Part shown: one piece after another, positions 10,750 through 21,158 of the stretch
How positions within the stretch are numbered: position 1 is the first letter of the stretch
Layout of the letters: each line of letters opens with the position of its first letter
DNA from: Hamiltosporidium tvaerminnensis
Lineage: Eukaryota > Microsporidia > Dubosqiidae
Direction: 5' to 3'
DNA: 64,000 nt
NCBI GenBank assembly: GCA_022605425.2
Contig: CM061253.1
Location: 709,501 to 773,500, forward strand
Program-made: the position numbers and the translations under genes
Notes under the pieces: generated by a model
What the model was told of the DNA's origin: nothing
The model's input: only the letters and a program-made list of their open reading frames with translations
The model's database searches: none

Positions 10750-12570
10750 TAGTACTTGACACAATAATATAGTACAGAGTCCCCTATTGTTCTTTAAAGG
10801 TTCTGCATTCACTATCTATCTCTCTTTTTTTCTCCGTTTCATATTTACTCAAATTAAAGAACTAAAAAAAATGAAATAAGAATCTAGAATGGTTAAGGTT
10901 AAATTTTTTCACAAAAACTAAAATAAGAATCCAATTAGGTTAACATAGAAATTATTTCCAAAAAAATAAACTTTAAAAGTTTCTTTTTACTGCAGTTATA
11001 CAATCAAGAAAAAAAATACGAGTTATAAGATATTGATTTTACTAAACGATAACATTTTAAAGTTTGATTTAGATAATTTTGACATAACATAACAATATCA
11101 TTTGCAAAGTAAAGATTATAAAGAAGTTAAATGAGGTATCAAAACATAATTATGTGTCGTTTTTTTAATCACCAAACACAGCAAGTACTGACTTAATGGT
11201 CTAACCACCTTCTCACGTAATAAAGCTCAAGATTTGACGCCAGATTAGAGATATGCTTTTTACCAGTCTTTTTAATGAAACAGAAGTTCTATTGGCAAAT
11301 ATTGAAGTCATATAAAAATAGTTGGATCCAGATCTAGTTAAATCCGTTTTCCTAGATAATAATACAAATCCGGGTAATTATTCCGATGTAATGACTATTA
11401 TTTCCTTTTTATTAATAAAATAAGTGTAAAACAAAGGTGAGATAGCTGACAACAGGTAAGCCAAGCTTAAAAATCAAAAGTATAAATAAAAAAAATATTT
11501 AAGATTGATTTAATTTATGTATGTCTGGTAAAATGATAAGATTATAAAAGCTCCCCCTTTCGAATTCAGTGTAATTTTTCAAAATAAACATCTCTATTTT
11601 TTATTTCTTCCTTTTTACTTTAAATTATTAATTTAAATACAACTTTTATCCTTTAAAAATATGGGTTATATACAGTTTTACTTTTTTTGATTGTATATAT
11701 GAAACTTTAAAAGTGCGATTTAAAAATATTGATAATTAAGAGTGAAGAAATACGCTTTGGTACTTAGCATAAAATCTAATGAGTTATTGGCCGGTAGGAC
11801 TTTTTATAGATGCAAATGTCTCCCGCCAAGGCAAAAATTTTGGCGGCTCTTGGGCTAAACTAATTAATATAAGCCACCCTCGAATGCCTAAGCTTCATTA
11901 TTTCTTACTAATATTTAGACTAAAAATTGCCGAAATCAAATTAATAATTTATTTAGAATTTCTTTTAACTCTAAATTTACTAAAAATCAATCAAATTGAT
12001 TTTTTAAATATCTAAAATTTTTTTTAAAGACATCATTCATACATTATAAATGAAATTTCATTTCCATTATATAAATTTAGGCAAAATTATAGCATATTTA
12101 TGTTAAAATTTATTACGAAACAGCTTTTTTTAATATTTATATCGAGTAAACGAGGAAAAGCACTTACTTTAATAAAAATTAAGAATTTAATGCAATTTAT
12201 CGGCTAATATAGTAGAAAGACAAATTCGTATGTCATCTTTATTATCGTATTATTATTATTTTTTGAAAAGAACCTCATTATAAAATTTTCATTTAGTATG
12301 ATTAGACATGGGAAACATTAATTAAGTTATAGATTTATTCAATAGAACATTCTTCAATGACTTCCTCCTACTAAAAAAAACATTAAGAACATTGAAATAT
12401 AGTTGAAATAGTATTACTCTGCTTTTTTGCCGAATATAAAGCAATATATTTTTAATATAATGATTTTCGTGGGAACAATAAAGCATTGAAATTAAAAATA
12501 GGTCGAATGTTTTTTTTTTAACTGTAAAACAATAATTGAAATACTCGAATGTATATTTTTGAAAAAAAAG
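10750..12570. other. Gene-free region with a GC-richer island
   Basis: No convincing gene is seen. A GC-richer island at about 11775-11900 (TTGGCCGGTAGGACTTTTTA ... GGCGGCTCTTGGGC) carries a 78-aa ORF of no recognisable family and may be another transposon scrap. The rest is AT-rich. Confidence 0.6.
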
Positions 12571-12594
12571 ATTAAAATTAATACAATCTAATAT

Positions 12595-13328
12595 TTATAA
12601 CATTATATCTATCACATCTTTTTTAAAACAGTGGCAAGTGTTATATTTGTTTTCATGACATTAACGCAGTTCTAGGTTTAACATAAATAACTGCTACCCC
12701 AAAACTCCATCAGTAACCCCTGCGATACCTACGTCCCAAAGCCTTTCATTTACCAGGTGTGTAGAACCTAATTACTAGGCGAGGCAGTTGCCCGGAGTTC
12801 GTTAATGTCCGTTGCATGGAGTGTGATCGAAGGCCGAAGCCCCCCCTGGGCTCCCCCAAGACTATGCAGCATTCCCACTTAATCTACACTTTCTGAACCC
12901 AATAAACTTCTAGCTAAGATATATTTCAGAGATTTACATGGAGTCCACCTAGACAGTGCAATGTCATACCAACAGGTATAACCTGCTACTTGGCTCTCCC
13001 GGCTTTTAATGGGTTTTATTTTTATATCTCCCAGGCGCTAAGTCTTCTAACCCGAGTGAGCAAGGCTAGGTTTCCATGCTTTTACATGGAGATTACCTAC
13101 ATGTTCAGCTGCGGTCTGCAATCTGGTTACATAAAAAACTACAAATAAATTTATAGAAAAAGTTTCACCATTTCTTAGAACTCTCCTCCTCATAACAACT
13201 CCCATGGAACAACCGAAGATGTAGTGTGGTTGTATTCCCACCAAAAATCCAAACAATGATCTCACACCAGTTTCACGCACTCATTGCCAAGCAGAAAGTT
13301 TTTTATGTGGTTATCCTCCCTCCACATT
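12595..13328 (-). mobile_element. R1 repeat, full-length copy with 12-bp target duplication
   Basis: R1 is a GC-richer interspersed repeat found at several places in this window. Sense orientation starts near TGGAGGGAGGATAACCACAT and ends near AAAAGATGTGATA; here it lies on the minus strand. The element is flanked by the direct repeat ACAATCTAATAT at 12583-12594 and 13329-13340. The right arm of the inverted repeat keeps a single uninterrupted copy of this site at 55358-55369, followed by 11 more matching bases, so this looks like an insertion after the duplication. A 77-aa ORF inside it is not considered a gene. Confidence 0.85.
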
Positions 13329-13404
13329 ACAATCTAATATAATACTGAGAAATTTAAATTTTAATTTTAAAAATAATTACAAATATTAATTTATTTGTAA
13401 AAAA

Positions 13405-14268
13405 TTAAAAAAATGTTTGATCAAATATTCTAATGTATGGATCCAATGTTTTTGGATTATCCATGACATTTTGTAGTGTAGGAAGATCTTCAATGAGAAC
13501 GGTATCAATGTTTTCAGGATCTAAGGGAACGCATACTTTGGTTGTAGAAGAATGAACACAGAAGGGAGATTTGAGTAGGTGTTTAATCTCCGATGTAACA
13601 TTTTTATCAAGTTTTATATATAAATGTTCAAATATCTCTTCGACTGTGGCAGTTTCGGGTTTAATATTTAGATCTGGTTCATTAAAATATGAAATATTTT
13701 CCATCAAAATATTACAATATTCTGTTGGAAATATCTTTCTTTTAGAAACCGAATCAAAAAATTTTGTCACACTTTGACGTTCGGAATTATTTAACGAACG
13801 AGCATTGTCATCCGATACCCAACAATGTATACCACGTCCTCCTGAAAATACAAAAAGTACTTTTTCAAATCCAAATTCTTCTTTCAAAGAATAATTTAGC
13901 AATTTTATAGCAGATTTTACCAACACAAAACATGTTTCACAAGTATTTCTTCCCGTACAACATATTCTTTTATAATCTGTCAAATCAATATCAAAAACAA
14001 GTTCTTTTTCAACTGGAATACATTCAGTTCCTTTTCTTTGTCTATTAGCATATACAGCTCCAAAATCTATTTTGACAGGAACGGTTGATAAAATCTTTGT
14101 CTGTAATTCTTCTTTTGATTTGAAATTTAAATACCGTAAATACATGCCGTTTTGTAATGTGAAAGATATTTCTCGTTTCTCGTCAATTTTTAACCATTGA
14201 AATATTCTTTCCAATGGAAATATATTTTCATAAAAATATGGTAACATCGAATAGGCTTGATCGTCCAT
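13405..14268 (-). CDS. PRI1: DNA primase small (catalytic) subunit, left copy
   Basis: The 287-aa protein is the catalytic subunit of primase, which makes RNA primers for polymerase alpha in the nucleus. Hallmarks are DFGAVY at 68-73, the metal-binding motif ELVFDIDLTDY at 89-99 with D93 and D95, a zinc cluster (C103, C104, C110, C113), and the nucleotide-binding motif FSGGRGIHCWV at 141-151. HLLKSPFCVHSSTTK follows at 230-244, leading to VPLD with the likely third catalytic Asp at 250. The end LDPYIRIF matches the end of the family, so the protein is complete but compact (about 290 rather than 400-420 aa). A twin at 54429-55292 differs at roughly seven residues. Both copies are open, so both may be expressed. 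Confidence 0.93.
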   Translation of the reverse strand: MDDQAYSMLPYFYENIFPLERIFQWLKIDEKREISFTLQNGMYLRYLNFKSKEELQTKILSTVPVKIDFGAVYANRQRKGTECIPVEKELVFDIDLTDYKRICCTGRNTCETCFVLVKSAIKLLNYSLKEEFGFEKVLFVFSGGRGIHCWVSDDNARSLNNSERQSVTKFFDSVSKRKIFPTEYCNILMENISYFNEPDLNIKPETATVEEIFEHLYIKLDKNVTSEIKHLLKSPFCVHSSTTKVCVPLDPENIDTVLIEDLPTLQNVMDNPKTLDPYIRIFDQTFF

Positions 14269-14275
14269 AAAAAGA

Positions 14276-14279
14276 GGGG
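14276..14279 (-). promoter_or_regulatory. CCCC box before PRI1 start (left copy)
   Basis: The coding strand reads AACCTCCCCTCTTTTT then ATG. The C-run lies 8-11 bases before the start. The identical arrangement is present in the right arm at 54418-54421. Confidence 0.5.
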
Positions 14280-14469
14280 AGGTTTTTTATGTATAAATTT
14301 TTAGATAATTTGTATTGCCAGTTAGTAAAGATTTACATTCGCTTTTTAATGAAAAATATATTTTCTAAAAAATAAAAATTTGGATGCATTTATTTGCTAT
14401 CGAAAAATATTAGTTTTGTAGAAAATATGTTAAAAAAATGTTTTAATGCGTTAAATATAATTGAATATA

Positions 14470-15145
14470 TTTTGATTTTAAATGCTTTGCAGAATTTTAT
14501 ATATTTTCTTCTACTTTTTGTGCCATCTTCTTTTACTTTTCAGAATCGGAATTTTCATTTATTTTTATTTGCAGTTACTTTTATATGGTTCTTCTACATC
14601 TAAAATAAGGAGCTATTATTTTTTAAAAAAAATATTTAACGCCATATTATACTTTACTTGTTTGTTTTAAAGGCTATGATGATTCCTCATTCACCTAGTC
14701 TCCGATAACAACAATAACTGCTCTTTTCCGGCATTTGGGCCGACTCAATTCTTCTTCATTGATCATATGAAATCTCCAAACTGTTTTCTAAGTACAATCA
14801 ACTGAATATATGTCTCTATATTCAGCAATATTTGCATTTTTACCATACGTCTTATGGAATTTGTTACAATACCATCCGGGTTCATCACATACAAGATTAT
14901 CCCAAGACTACATATATAAATAAGACTTAAAGAATGTTAAAACCTTTTGTTTCCCGATTTTTTTAGTTTACTCAACTTTAAGTGAAACTTGGGAAGTAAT
15001 TCTATTTCAATTTAAGTTTCCTTTTTATAATCTTATTCAAAATAAATATTTCGGATCTATTATTCCGAACTTTTGACATCAGTTTTTAGTCCGATGGCCA
15101 CTCTTATCTCTGCATATTCATTTTCAAAAATTTCTTGAACTGGAT
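14470..15145 (-). pseudogene. 5'-truncated R2/CRE-like LINE remnant in left arm
   Basis: Reverse complement matches the endonuclease end of the LINE at 20540-24415 (region 23690-24400). Shared pieces include the DNA for RIKTDVKIRNN and a block resembling VMTWDGIVTKYHK. Frameshifts and deletions disable it. The matching copy in the right arm is at 53555-54215, so this insertion predates the inverted duplication. Confidence 0.8.
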
Positions 15146-15379
15146 TTCGCGCACTAACAAAAAAAAATCATGAGAAAAAAAGGCATATTTTTAATCTAAA
15201 AATCACAAACTAAGATTTAAAAGACATACAAGCGTACGAAGCAAATAAAAACTGATGGAATATTTAAAATTCGAAAAAAGAAAAATGATATAAATTAAAG
15301 AAAAAAACTAAAAATGACTTTTAATCATATCAATCTGGAGATTGAATATAAAAACCATTTTCGCATCATAGAGCAGACT

Positions 15380-16081
15380 TTAAGCCTTCTTTTCTGCTTT
15401 ATAACAAATATAAGCAATAAAATCAGCGGGTTTACCGGATATTCCATTTTTAGATGCTTCAAACTTAAATTTTTTAGCCGAAGAAATACTTTTAGTACCC
15501 TTATCATCCATAGCATCGCTTTTAACATCAAATACTTTCACGACAGAATCATCAACTACATCTAAAACTGCAAGATTTATTTCGTCTTTTTTTGGTTTTT
15601 TTATGGTCTTATGTATAAACGAAGATAAAGCATATGTTGGTTTGATAGGATGGTGGCCTTTAAACCAGAAACCAAGTCTAACTAAAAGCCCGACATCACC
15701 AACTACCTTTTCCAACTTAGAAATATCTATCTCAAAGTTACTGCTTTCGATCGTTCTTCTGTACTTCTCATATTGCTCTATATTTTTCTTTTCTAATGCT
15801 TCTTTCAACATTTTCACGCCTGACTCCTTTTTATCCTCCGTAGTAAATCCAAAAAAACTTACAGCTTTACAAGAAGCGAAAAAACCAAACTTGTAAAGAT
15901 TCACTAAAGATGTAAATCTTTTATAATCCTCTAAATCCGAAAATTTCTTATAGTCGTCTTCGAAGCTCTTAATGACATTACCGGCTTTAATGTATCCCAC
16001 AACACACATTATGCCAAATATAGCCAATATTGAACCAACAACTCCTAATGCAATGCGTATTTTGTTTCTTTTACTCACCAT
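15380..16081 (-). CDS. Single-pass membrane protein, MVSKRN family, left copy
   Basis: The 233-aa protein begins MVSKRNKIRIALG and has a hydrophobic anchor at about residues 9-30 (IALGVVGSILAIFGIMCVV), followed by a soluble domain. No known family is recognised. Conserved blocks are KAGNVIKSFEDDYKKF at 32-47, LEKVVGDVGLLVRLGF at about 123-138, and SSAKKFKFEASKNGISGK near the end. Compared with the right-arm copy, the first ~60 and last ~100 residues are well conserved, but about 62-120 differ at roughly half the positions. TAF7 in the same arms differs at only two residues. This suggests diversifying selection or replacement of the central segment. It may face the host or the spore surface; that is inference from topology only. 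Confidence 0.8.
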   Translation of the reverse strand: MVSKRNKIRIALGVVGSILAIFGIMCVVGYIKAGNVIKSFEDDYKKFSDLEDYKRFTSLVNLYKFGFFASCKAVSFFGFTTEDKKESGVKMLKEALEKKNIEQYEKYRRTIESSNFEIDISKLEKVVGDVGLLVRLGFWFKGHHPIKPTYALSSFIHKTIKKPKKDEINLAVLDVVDDSVVKVFDVKSDAMDDKGTKSISSAKKFKFEASKNGISGKPADFIAYICYKAEKKA

Positions 16082-16674
16082 ATGGATAACATTTTTTCAC
16101 GTAATAAAATAAAAAAAAAATGATCAAATATTCCAAAACCAGATAATTTATTCCCCAATAAAAAATTGGATTAAATTTATGAATCACAAATCAAATTTTT
16201 TCTTAAGCGTTTTCGATTGGTTATTTTAAAAATTAATTTTATTTGATACCATCTAAATTGCATTCCCCATTGAAAAATATTTTTTTATAATCAATTCGAT
16301 AAATTAATTTGTTATATTTGGCTAATAATAAATGATTCTAAAAAAAATAGAAAAATAGAAAACAACTCCTTTTTGGGAATAAAAAATATCGGAAATTTTT
16401 TTTAAAAAATATCGAAAATTTATTTAAAAAATGGTATATAATTTAATGCTTTTAGAAAAAATCTCAAATTAATATAGACAAGACCGGAAATTGAAACAAG
16501 ATTGTAGTATACAACAAAAATGTAAAAAAAGCCAAATCATACGAAAGTACATACAAATAGAAGCAACAAAATGAACTAGAAATAGTTAGTAAAAAAATTA
16601 AAAATTTATATTTCTAATCATTTTTATTCAATGAATATCCTATCTTTTTAAAGAATTTATTTGTTTTATATTAT

Positions 16675-17340
16675 TTTATGACATTAACATGGTTATAGGA
16701 TGTCATATATAGTTTTTCTTAGAAACTCCATAAGTATTCTATACGAGATCTAAACCCAAAGATTTTTTTATCTAAAATATATATAAATTTCATTGAATAA
16801 GCGAACAATCGCACAAAATGTTAATATTCGTTTGCTGGTGTTGATCACAGATTGAAACCTACATTAGGAATATCTTAAACTAGCAGCAATCACAGTTACT
16901 CTACGTTTTTCGAACCGAATAGACATTCAGCTAAAATATATTTCGGCTATTTATAAGAAATTCACCTGAAAGTTACAAAACATATAAACATATATAGCCA
17001 ACCACTTGAAATTCTTAGCTTTTAAATGGATATTTTTTTTTCTAAATCTCTCAGGCTCAGTGTCTCAAAACTTAAAGTAGCAAGACTTATTTCATGACTT
17101 TATGTTGTAATCACTTCCAATTCAGCTTTATTCAAAGCTCTAGTTTGAATGAAAAAATTACAAACTTATTTGTTGAAAGAGTTTCTCTATTTCGTAGACC
17201 TTTTCCACCTTATCGCTTCTCTATCGAAAAACCAAAAATTTAATGTGATTTTCATCTTATCAAAAATCTAAAAAATATTTCATTATTTCGCTGTCAAGTG
17301 GAATATTTTTTTTGTGGTTATTCTTGCTTCACCTTTCAGC
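16675..17340 (-). mobile_element. R1 repeat copy (diverged)
   Basis: The segment aligns along its length with the R1 copies at 12595-13328 and 26277-26970, from the CATGACATTAACG-like end (here GACATTAACATGG) to the GGATAACCAC-like end (here GTGGTTATTCTTGC on the plus strand). It is more diverged and more AT-rich than those, and is shared with both other copies of the duplicated segment. Confidence 0.8.
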
Positions 17341-17753
17341 CGGCAAATGAATTTATTTTAAACCAGGACATGTATCAAAGAATTAATTTGCATTTTTAAT
17401 ACTTTTTTCAGCCATAAATAAAATCACAAGTCAAGTGTAATTTTATTTAATTCATGAGGAGTAGTATTTGATTCATTCGAATATTTCTAAATTAGAAACA
17501 ACAAATATTTTTTTATTCAAATAAGTCAAAAATGAAATAAAAATTTTAATAGATATTTAGTTTAAAAACCGGTTTTTTTTGCATTGGAAAATTTACATTT
17601 TTTTAAAAAAAACTCTGAAAAGTAAAAACATTACAGAACCGATTTTCTTTTGTAAACAAAATTAAAAATTTTTCAATGTAAATTTAAGTTTCATAAAAAT
17701 TTCAATGCAGTTTTTTTCTTCGTAAAAAATTAAGAATTTCCTTTAAAATAAAA

Positions 17754-17756
17754 CCC
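17754..17756 (+). promoter_or_regulatory. CCC box before TAF7 start (left copy)
   Basis: AAAACCCTGT immediately precedes the ATG, with CCC only 4-6 bases upstream. The right-arm copy has the same box at 50949-50951. It implies an extremely short leader, if this is the microsporidian CCC-type promoter element. Confidence 0.5.
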
Positions 17757-17759
17757 TGT

Positions 17760-18452
17760 ATGGAACAACAATTCATACTTCGTGTAAATGAAGAATTGAA
17801 AGAAATGTTACAAACAAATACAAAAAGTATTGAATTGGAAGTTATTGGGGAAGATACTGTTATTCTGAGACACAACTCAATAGAATATACCGGATATATT
17901 TCCAAATTACCATGTATAATTGAATCTCATAAAACTATGGACAATCAACAATTTTATAAAATAAGTGATATATCACATATTGTGGTTATAGGCAATAAGA
18001 GTAAAGGAGAACATGGCATTACGCCACCGATGTACAATACCAAGCACAGATTTAGAAAACGTGTTGTAAAAACACAAATGGTAGAGGAAATAGAAAACAG
18101 AGTCAAGGAATTGCTTGAGAGAGATAAGAATTGTGTTGGTGTCGAGTTAATATTTGGAGAAGGCGAACAAAAAGAAGAAAGTGAAGATGTCTCATCATTA
18201 GCAGCCGAACTTGAATATAATCTTATTGCATCTGAAAAAAATATTGTTACTGAAGAGAGCGATGAGATAAAACAAAAGAAAGAATTGTTGAAGGAATTGG
18301 AGGAAAAAATAAAAACCAAAGAAGAACTTCTTAATACGGCCAGTAATATTATTCTTAAGAAAAGGTTTCAAGAATCCATTTTTGCTTTGAAAGAAGAATA
18401 TAATAAAGTTATCGGAGAGATCAAAGATTTAGAAAATAATGAAAAAGATTAA
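17760..18452 (+). CDS. TAF7: TFIID subunit TAF7 (TAFII55 family), left copy
   Basis: The 230-aa product is a subunit of TFIID, the general RNA polymerase II factor that binds core promoters in the nucleus. The TAFII55 N-terminal domain is clear: EQQFILRVNEEL at 2-13, LPCIIESHKTMDNQQFYKIS at 50-69 followed by DISHIVVIG, and HGITPPM then RFRKR at 85-101, the family signature. The C-terminal half is acidic, then a lysine/glutamate-rich coiled coil (about 165-230). This is compact compared with the 349-aa human TAF7. The twin at 50253-50945 differs at only two positions (V34 to I, and one D to E near the C-terminus). An upstream CCC box and short leader fit a functional gene. Confidence 0.92.
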   Translation: MEQQFILRVNEELKEMLQTNTKSIELEVIGEDTVILRHNSIEYTGYISKLPCIIESHKTMDNQQFYKISDISHIVVIGNKSKGEHGITPPMYNTKHRFRKRVVKTQMVEEIENRVKELLERDKNCVGVELIFGEGEQKEESEDVSSLAAELEYNLIASEKNIVTEESDEIKQKKELLKELEEKIKTKEELLNTASNIILKKRFQESIFALKEEYNKVIGEIKDLENNEKD

Positions 18453-18459
18453 AATTTGT

Positions 18460-19315
18460 ATTTTTTTGGATTTGATATTAAGACCATATTTTAAATATAT
18501 TATGGACATAGGTTTCGCTAGAAATTTCTTCTTTTTCTATAAATTTTGTAGTTTAAAAATAAAATTTGTATTTTTATAAATAAAGTTAAAACGTTAATAG
18601 GTTTTTTTTATAATTTTATATTCACATAAATATAAATTTAGAAAATAAAGATTGCATATTAATACTTTTTCAGGTAAATATGTTTCATTTCTTCTGTTAT
18701 ATATTTAAAATGTTTAGAATTTATATGATGGTAGGTGATATCACTATATGATTTGCTTAAAATCCATTGCTGGAATTTTTTCTTTGCTGAATTCTCTAGA
18801 TTAGATATCTATATAAAGTTTCAAATTGGTTAAATATTTTTCTTCATAATTTAGGCAGAATATTTTGAATTTAATTTACATTCACTATATGTTTCTTACG
18901 TTTAATGAAAGTATGAATTATTTAAACATTCAATGTTCTAGTATGATATAACCGCGTACTCGGATCATTCTTTAGTCTCTAGGTCTCTTTCCTGGTACTC
19001 TGCAAATCAAAAAAAACGACTTAAATTTTTTAAATACTTAGGGGGAATATGTTTACGACTTATTGAAATTGTGGGCCCTTTAAGATACATATAGATTATA
19101 TTTCTATACAATACAATTCTATATTATTAATAGAATTGGCGTAATACTAAATCTATTAATATAACTTGACTCATTTAGCAGACCAATCTTACATTATTTT
19201 TTGGGTATTATGATTTAAAAGAAATTCAAGTCTTATAACTCTTATTAAAATGAAAGTAAAAAATTTAATTTTTAAAAAGACATCATAAGTAATAAAATGT
19301 CTCAAATTCATTCAT
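18460..19315. other. Gene-free spacer, conserved between arms
   Basis: No gene is seen. The DNA is AT-rich and is matched by about 49395-50250 in the right arm with scattered substitutions, so it is a neutral-looking yardstick for the age of the duplication. Confidence 0.7.
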
Positions 19316-19319
19316 CCTT

Positions 19320-20405
19320 GGCACTACAGCTCTGGGTGAGCCTTGGACTCCCTTAGTAATGTCTATAATTAGTATTTTTGTTATCTAGATGCCCTCTATT
19401 TTTCATTTATATTTACAAGAATATTTTGAAAATTTTATTTTTCAATTTTTTCGAAGACTTAAATCTAATGAATTAAAAAAAATTAATACAGATAGAATAT
19501 TATTATATTTTTGTTGTGATAATTGTGTCAATGAATCTTTTACGTTAATATGTTTAATGATATATAAGCATGCTAAAAAGTCTGGTTTAATGAAATTTTC
19601 ATTTGCACAATTAAATACATATTTTATCTGAATATATACAGAAGATAATCCTTGTATTAGCATCATTATTCCCAATATTAAGTTATGAGTATTACTAATA
19701 CAAATCGCGCATAAAATCTCTTAAAACACCATCACCTCCTTGAATGTTTTTCGAATTTCTTCTCTAGCTCACCTTCTTCTTTCACAGCTTTACATTAAGC
19801 ATCCTCGTATCATTTTCTACTGCTTAAATTTTCTTTTCCGTAGTCTAACTTTTTTATTTTTGCTATTAGTTTATACATATAGGCTTGGTTTGTCTTTCGA
19901 TCAGGGGGTATTCGTATTACATGCTCTAGCCATCTTAATTTTTCTCTTTTTATTTCTGTTACCAAATTTGATTCAAGATAGAGATCATAAATTTCTTGGT
20001 CTGTTTGCATTTTTATCTTATTGTTTATGGGTTTCAGGCATGTGTTAAAGAAGCATCCTTCTTTCCCACGTGGCTAAAAGTATTTCATTCTTTTTGTCAT
20101 AGCCTAAGTATCAGATTTCTACATTACAGCAGTTCGTATGATAGGTCTAAATATATTCCTTTTTGAACTCCATCTTATATATCTTGATTTAATCAAATTT
20201 TGCATCGTAAAGTAGACTTTTTCCTGCTTTCATCCGTTCTTTAATTTTCCTCATTGCTTTTGTTGTTTTCATTTATGAAAGTTTCTGAGAAATTTAAAGC
20301 TCAATACATTTTAGAACTTTATTGAGTCACTTTATAGAGTATTTTTCAAGTTCCTTGCGAAAATGCTATTTCCATATACTTAGTTTTGCTTTAATTAATC
20401 TTTAT
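19320..20405 (-). mobile_element. 3' half of a decayed RTE-like LINE (left arm, truncated by the arm boundary)
   Basis: Minus-strand translation of 19810-20010 gives DQEIYDLYLESNLVTEIKRE and then KLRWLEHVIRIPPDRK, the RLRW-GHV-RM type C-terminal signature of RTE-like LINE proteins. The 3' end is at about 19320-19370, with GGCTCACCCAGAGCTGTAG and a CCAAGGATGAATGAA box. The homologous copy in the right arm continues further into the reverse transcriptase, whereas here it stops at the inner boundary of the inverted repeat. Confidence 0.75.
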
Positions 20406-20567
20406 GCGGTCCATAATGCCCCTCATGTCCTTAGTGCCCCCGTTATTTCTAGAACACCCCCCCCTTTATTTTCGATAGATTATAATCCTCATATTTTCTA
20501 TTCATTCATCTTTAACACCCCATATTAAAATATGAAGTATTTTGTTTCTTAATACATTAGGGGTCAA

Positions 20568-21158
20568 ATGAAAATAAATGTTTATATACTTTTAATTTTA
20601 TTTTTCCCTCCAATGGGTAGAAAGAAAAATGTTAGCAGCGAAATATCAAAAAATATTAAAATAAAGGCTGCAAACGACGCTGATGAGGCGAAGAAAAGTG
20701 ATAGTGGGGTACAAAAATGTGAGCTACACCCACTGGCGATTCCCCTACCTTTCTCCTCCTACACAACAATAACACATTCACCACCAAGCCAAACACGCAG
20801 TAACATGCAAAATAGTGGGATTGACACCTTACCCTCGCCTAATACGCCCCTTCCCTCTATGATTGAAGTCTCTGCGTGCGAGCCATCTTACTACATGACA
20901 AAACCCTGTGCTCTAGCTATTCCGGAACGTAACAGGCTAATGGCAAGGCAGACGATATTCGATTCCGTAACAGCCGACCCGAAGGAATGGCCTCGAATTG
21001 TTTTTTCTGCAGTACAGACAAGGTTTGAAAGAATGCCAAAAAATTGCTGGACAGAGCTTCACGGGTACTATAATGAGAAATTCGGCTGCACAGAAACTAT
21101 CGAAGCGTTAAAAAATTTCGCACGAAATGAGGCAGAAAGGAAAATAAAGCAAGAATAG
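20568..21158 (+). pseudogene. LINE N-terminal region (196 aa)
   Basis: This open segment encodes the N-terminal part of the R2/CRE-like LINE polyprotein. It has a basic stretch (GRKKNVSSEISKN) and a Pro/Ser/Thr-rich middle, and no zinc finger or Myb motif that I can see. A later ATG at 20613 (MGRKKN) is an equally good start. The frame is lost shortly after 21158 with several stops before the next open piece at 21592. Confidence 0.6.

Larger units (their letters stand above)
15165..17345. repeat. Segment present three times (membrane gene plus R1)
   Basis: This ~2.2-kb piece, made of the membrane-protein gene and an upstream R1 copy, recurs at 31758-33885 in the same orientation and at about 51380-53530 in reverse. 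The third copy is more diverged and lacks the flanking PRI1 and TAF7, so this segment has its own duplication history inside the larger inverted repeat. Confidence 0.85.
13329..20405. repeat. Left arm of a 7.1-kb inverted repeat
   Basis: This segment is matched in reverse complement by 48277-55369 along its whole length, both in genes and in AT-rich spacers. It contains PRI1, a LINE remnant, a membrane-protein gene, an R1 copy, TAF7 and the 3' half of an RTE-like LINE. The outer edge lies at the R1 insertion; a further 11 bp of homology continues beyond R1 at 12572-12582. The inner edge stops inside the RTE-like LINE, about 130 bases before the R2/CRE-like LINE begins. The arms are 27.9 kb apart. 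Confidence 0.95.

Noticed and set aside
13047-13280. 77-aa minus-strand ORF in the R1 copy
   Set aside because: It lies wholly inside the repeat and is not conserved as an open frame in the other R1 copies, which carry stops and indels there.
12595-13328. R1 as a ribosomal RNA or other known RNA gene
   Set aside because: The GC-rich look suggested rRNA, but none of the universal rRNA blocks I know is present, and copy number and insertion behaviour fit a mobile repeat.
17954-18319. 121-aa ORF antisense to TAF7, also open in the right arm
   Set aside because: It is a shadow of the well-supported TAF7 reading frame; its conservation follows from the identity of the arms.
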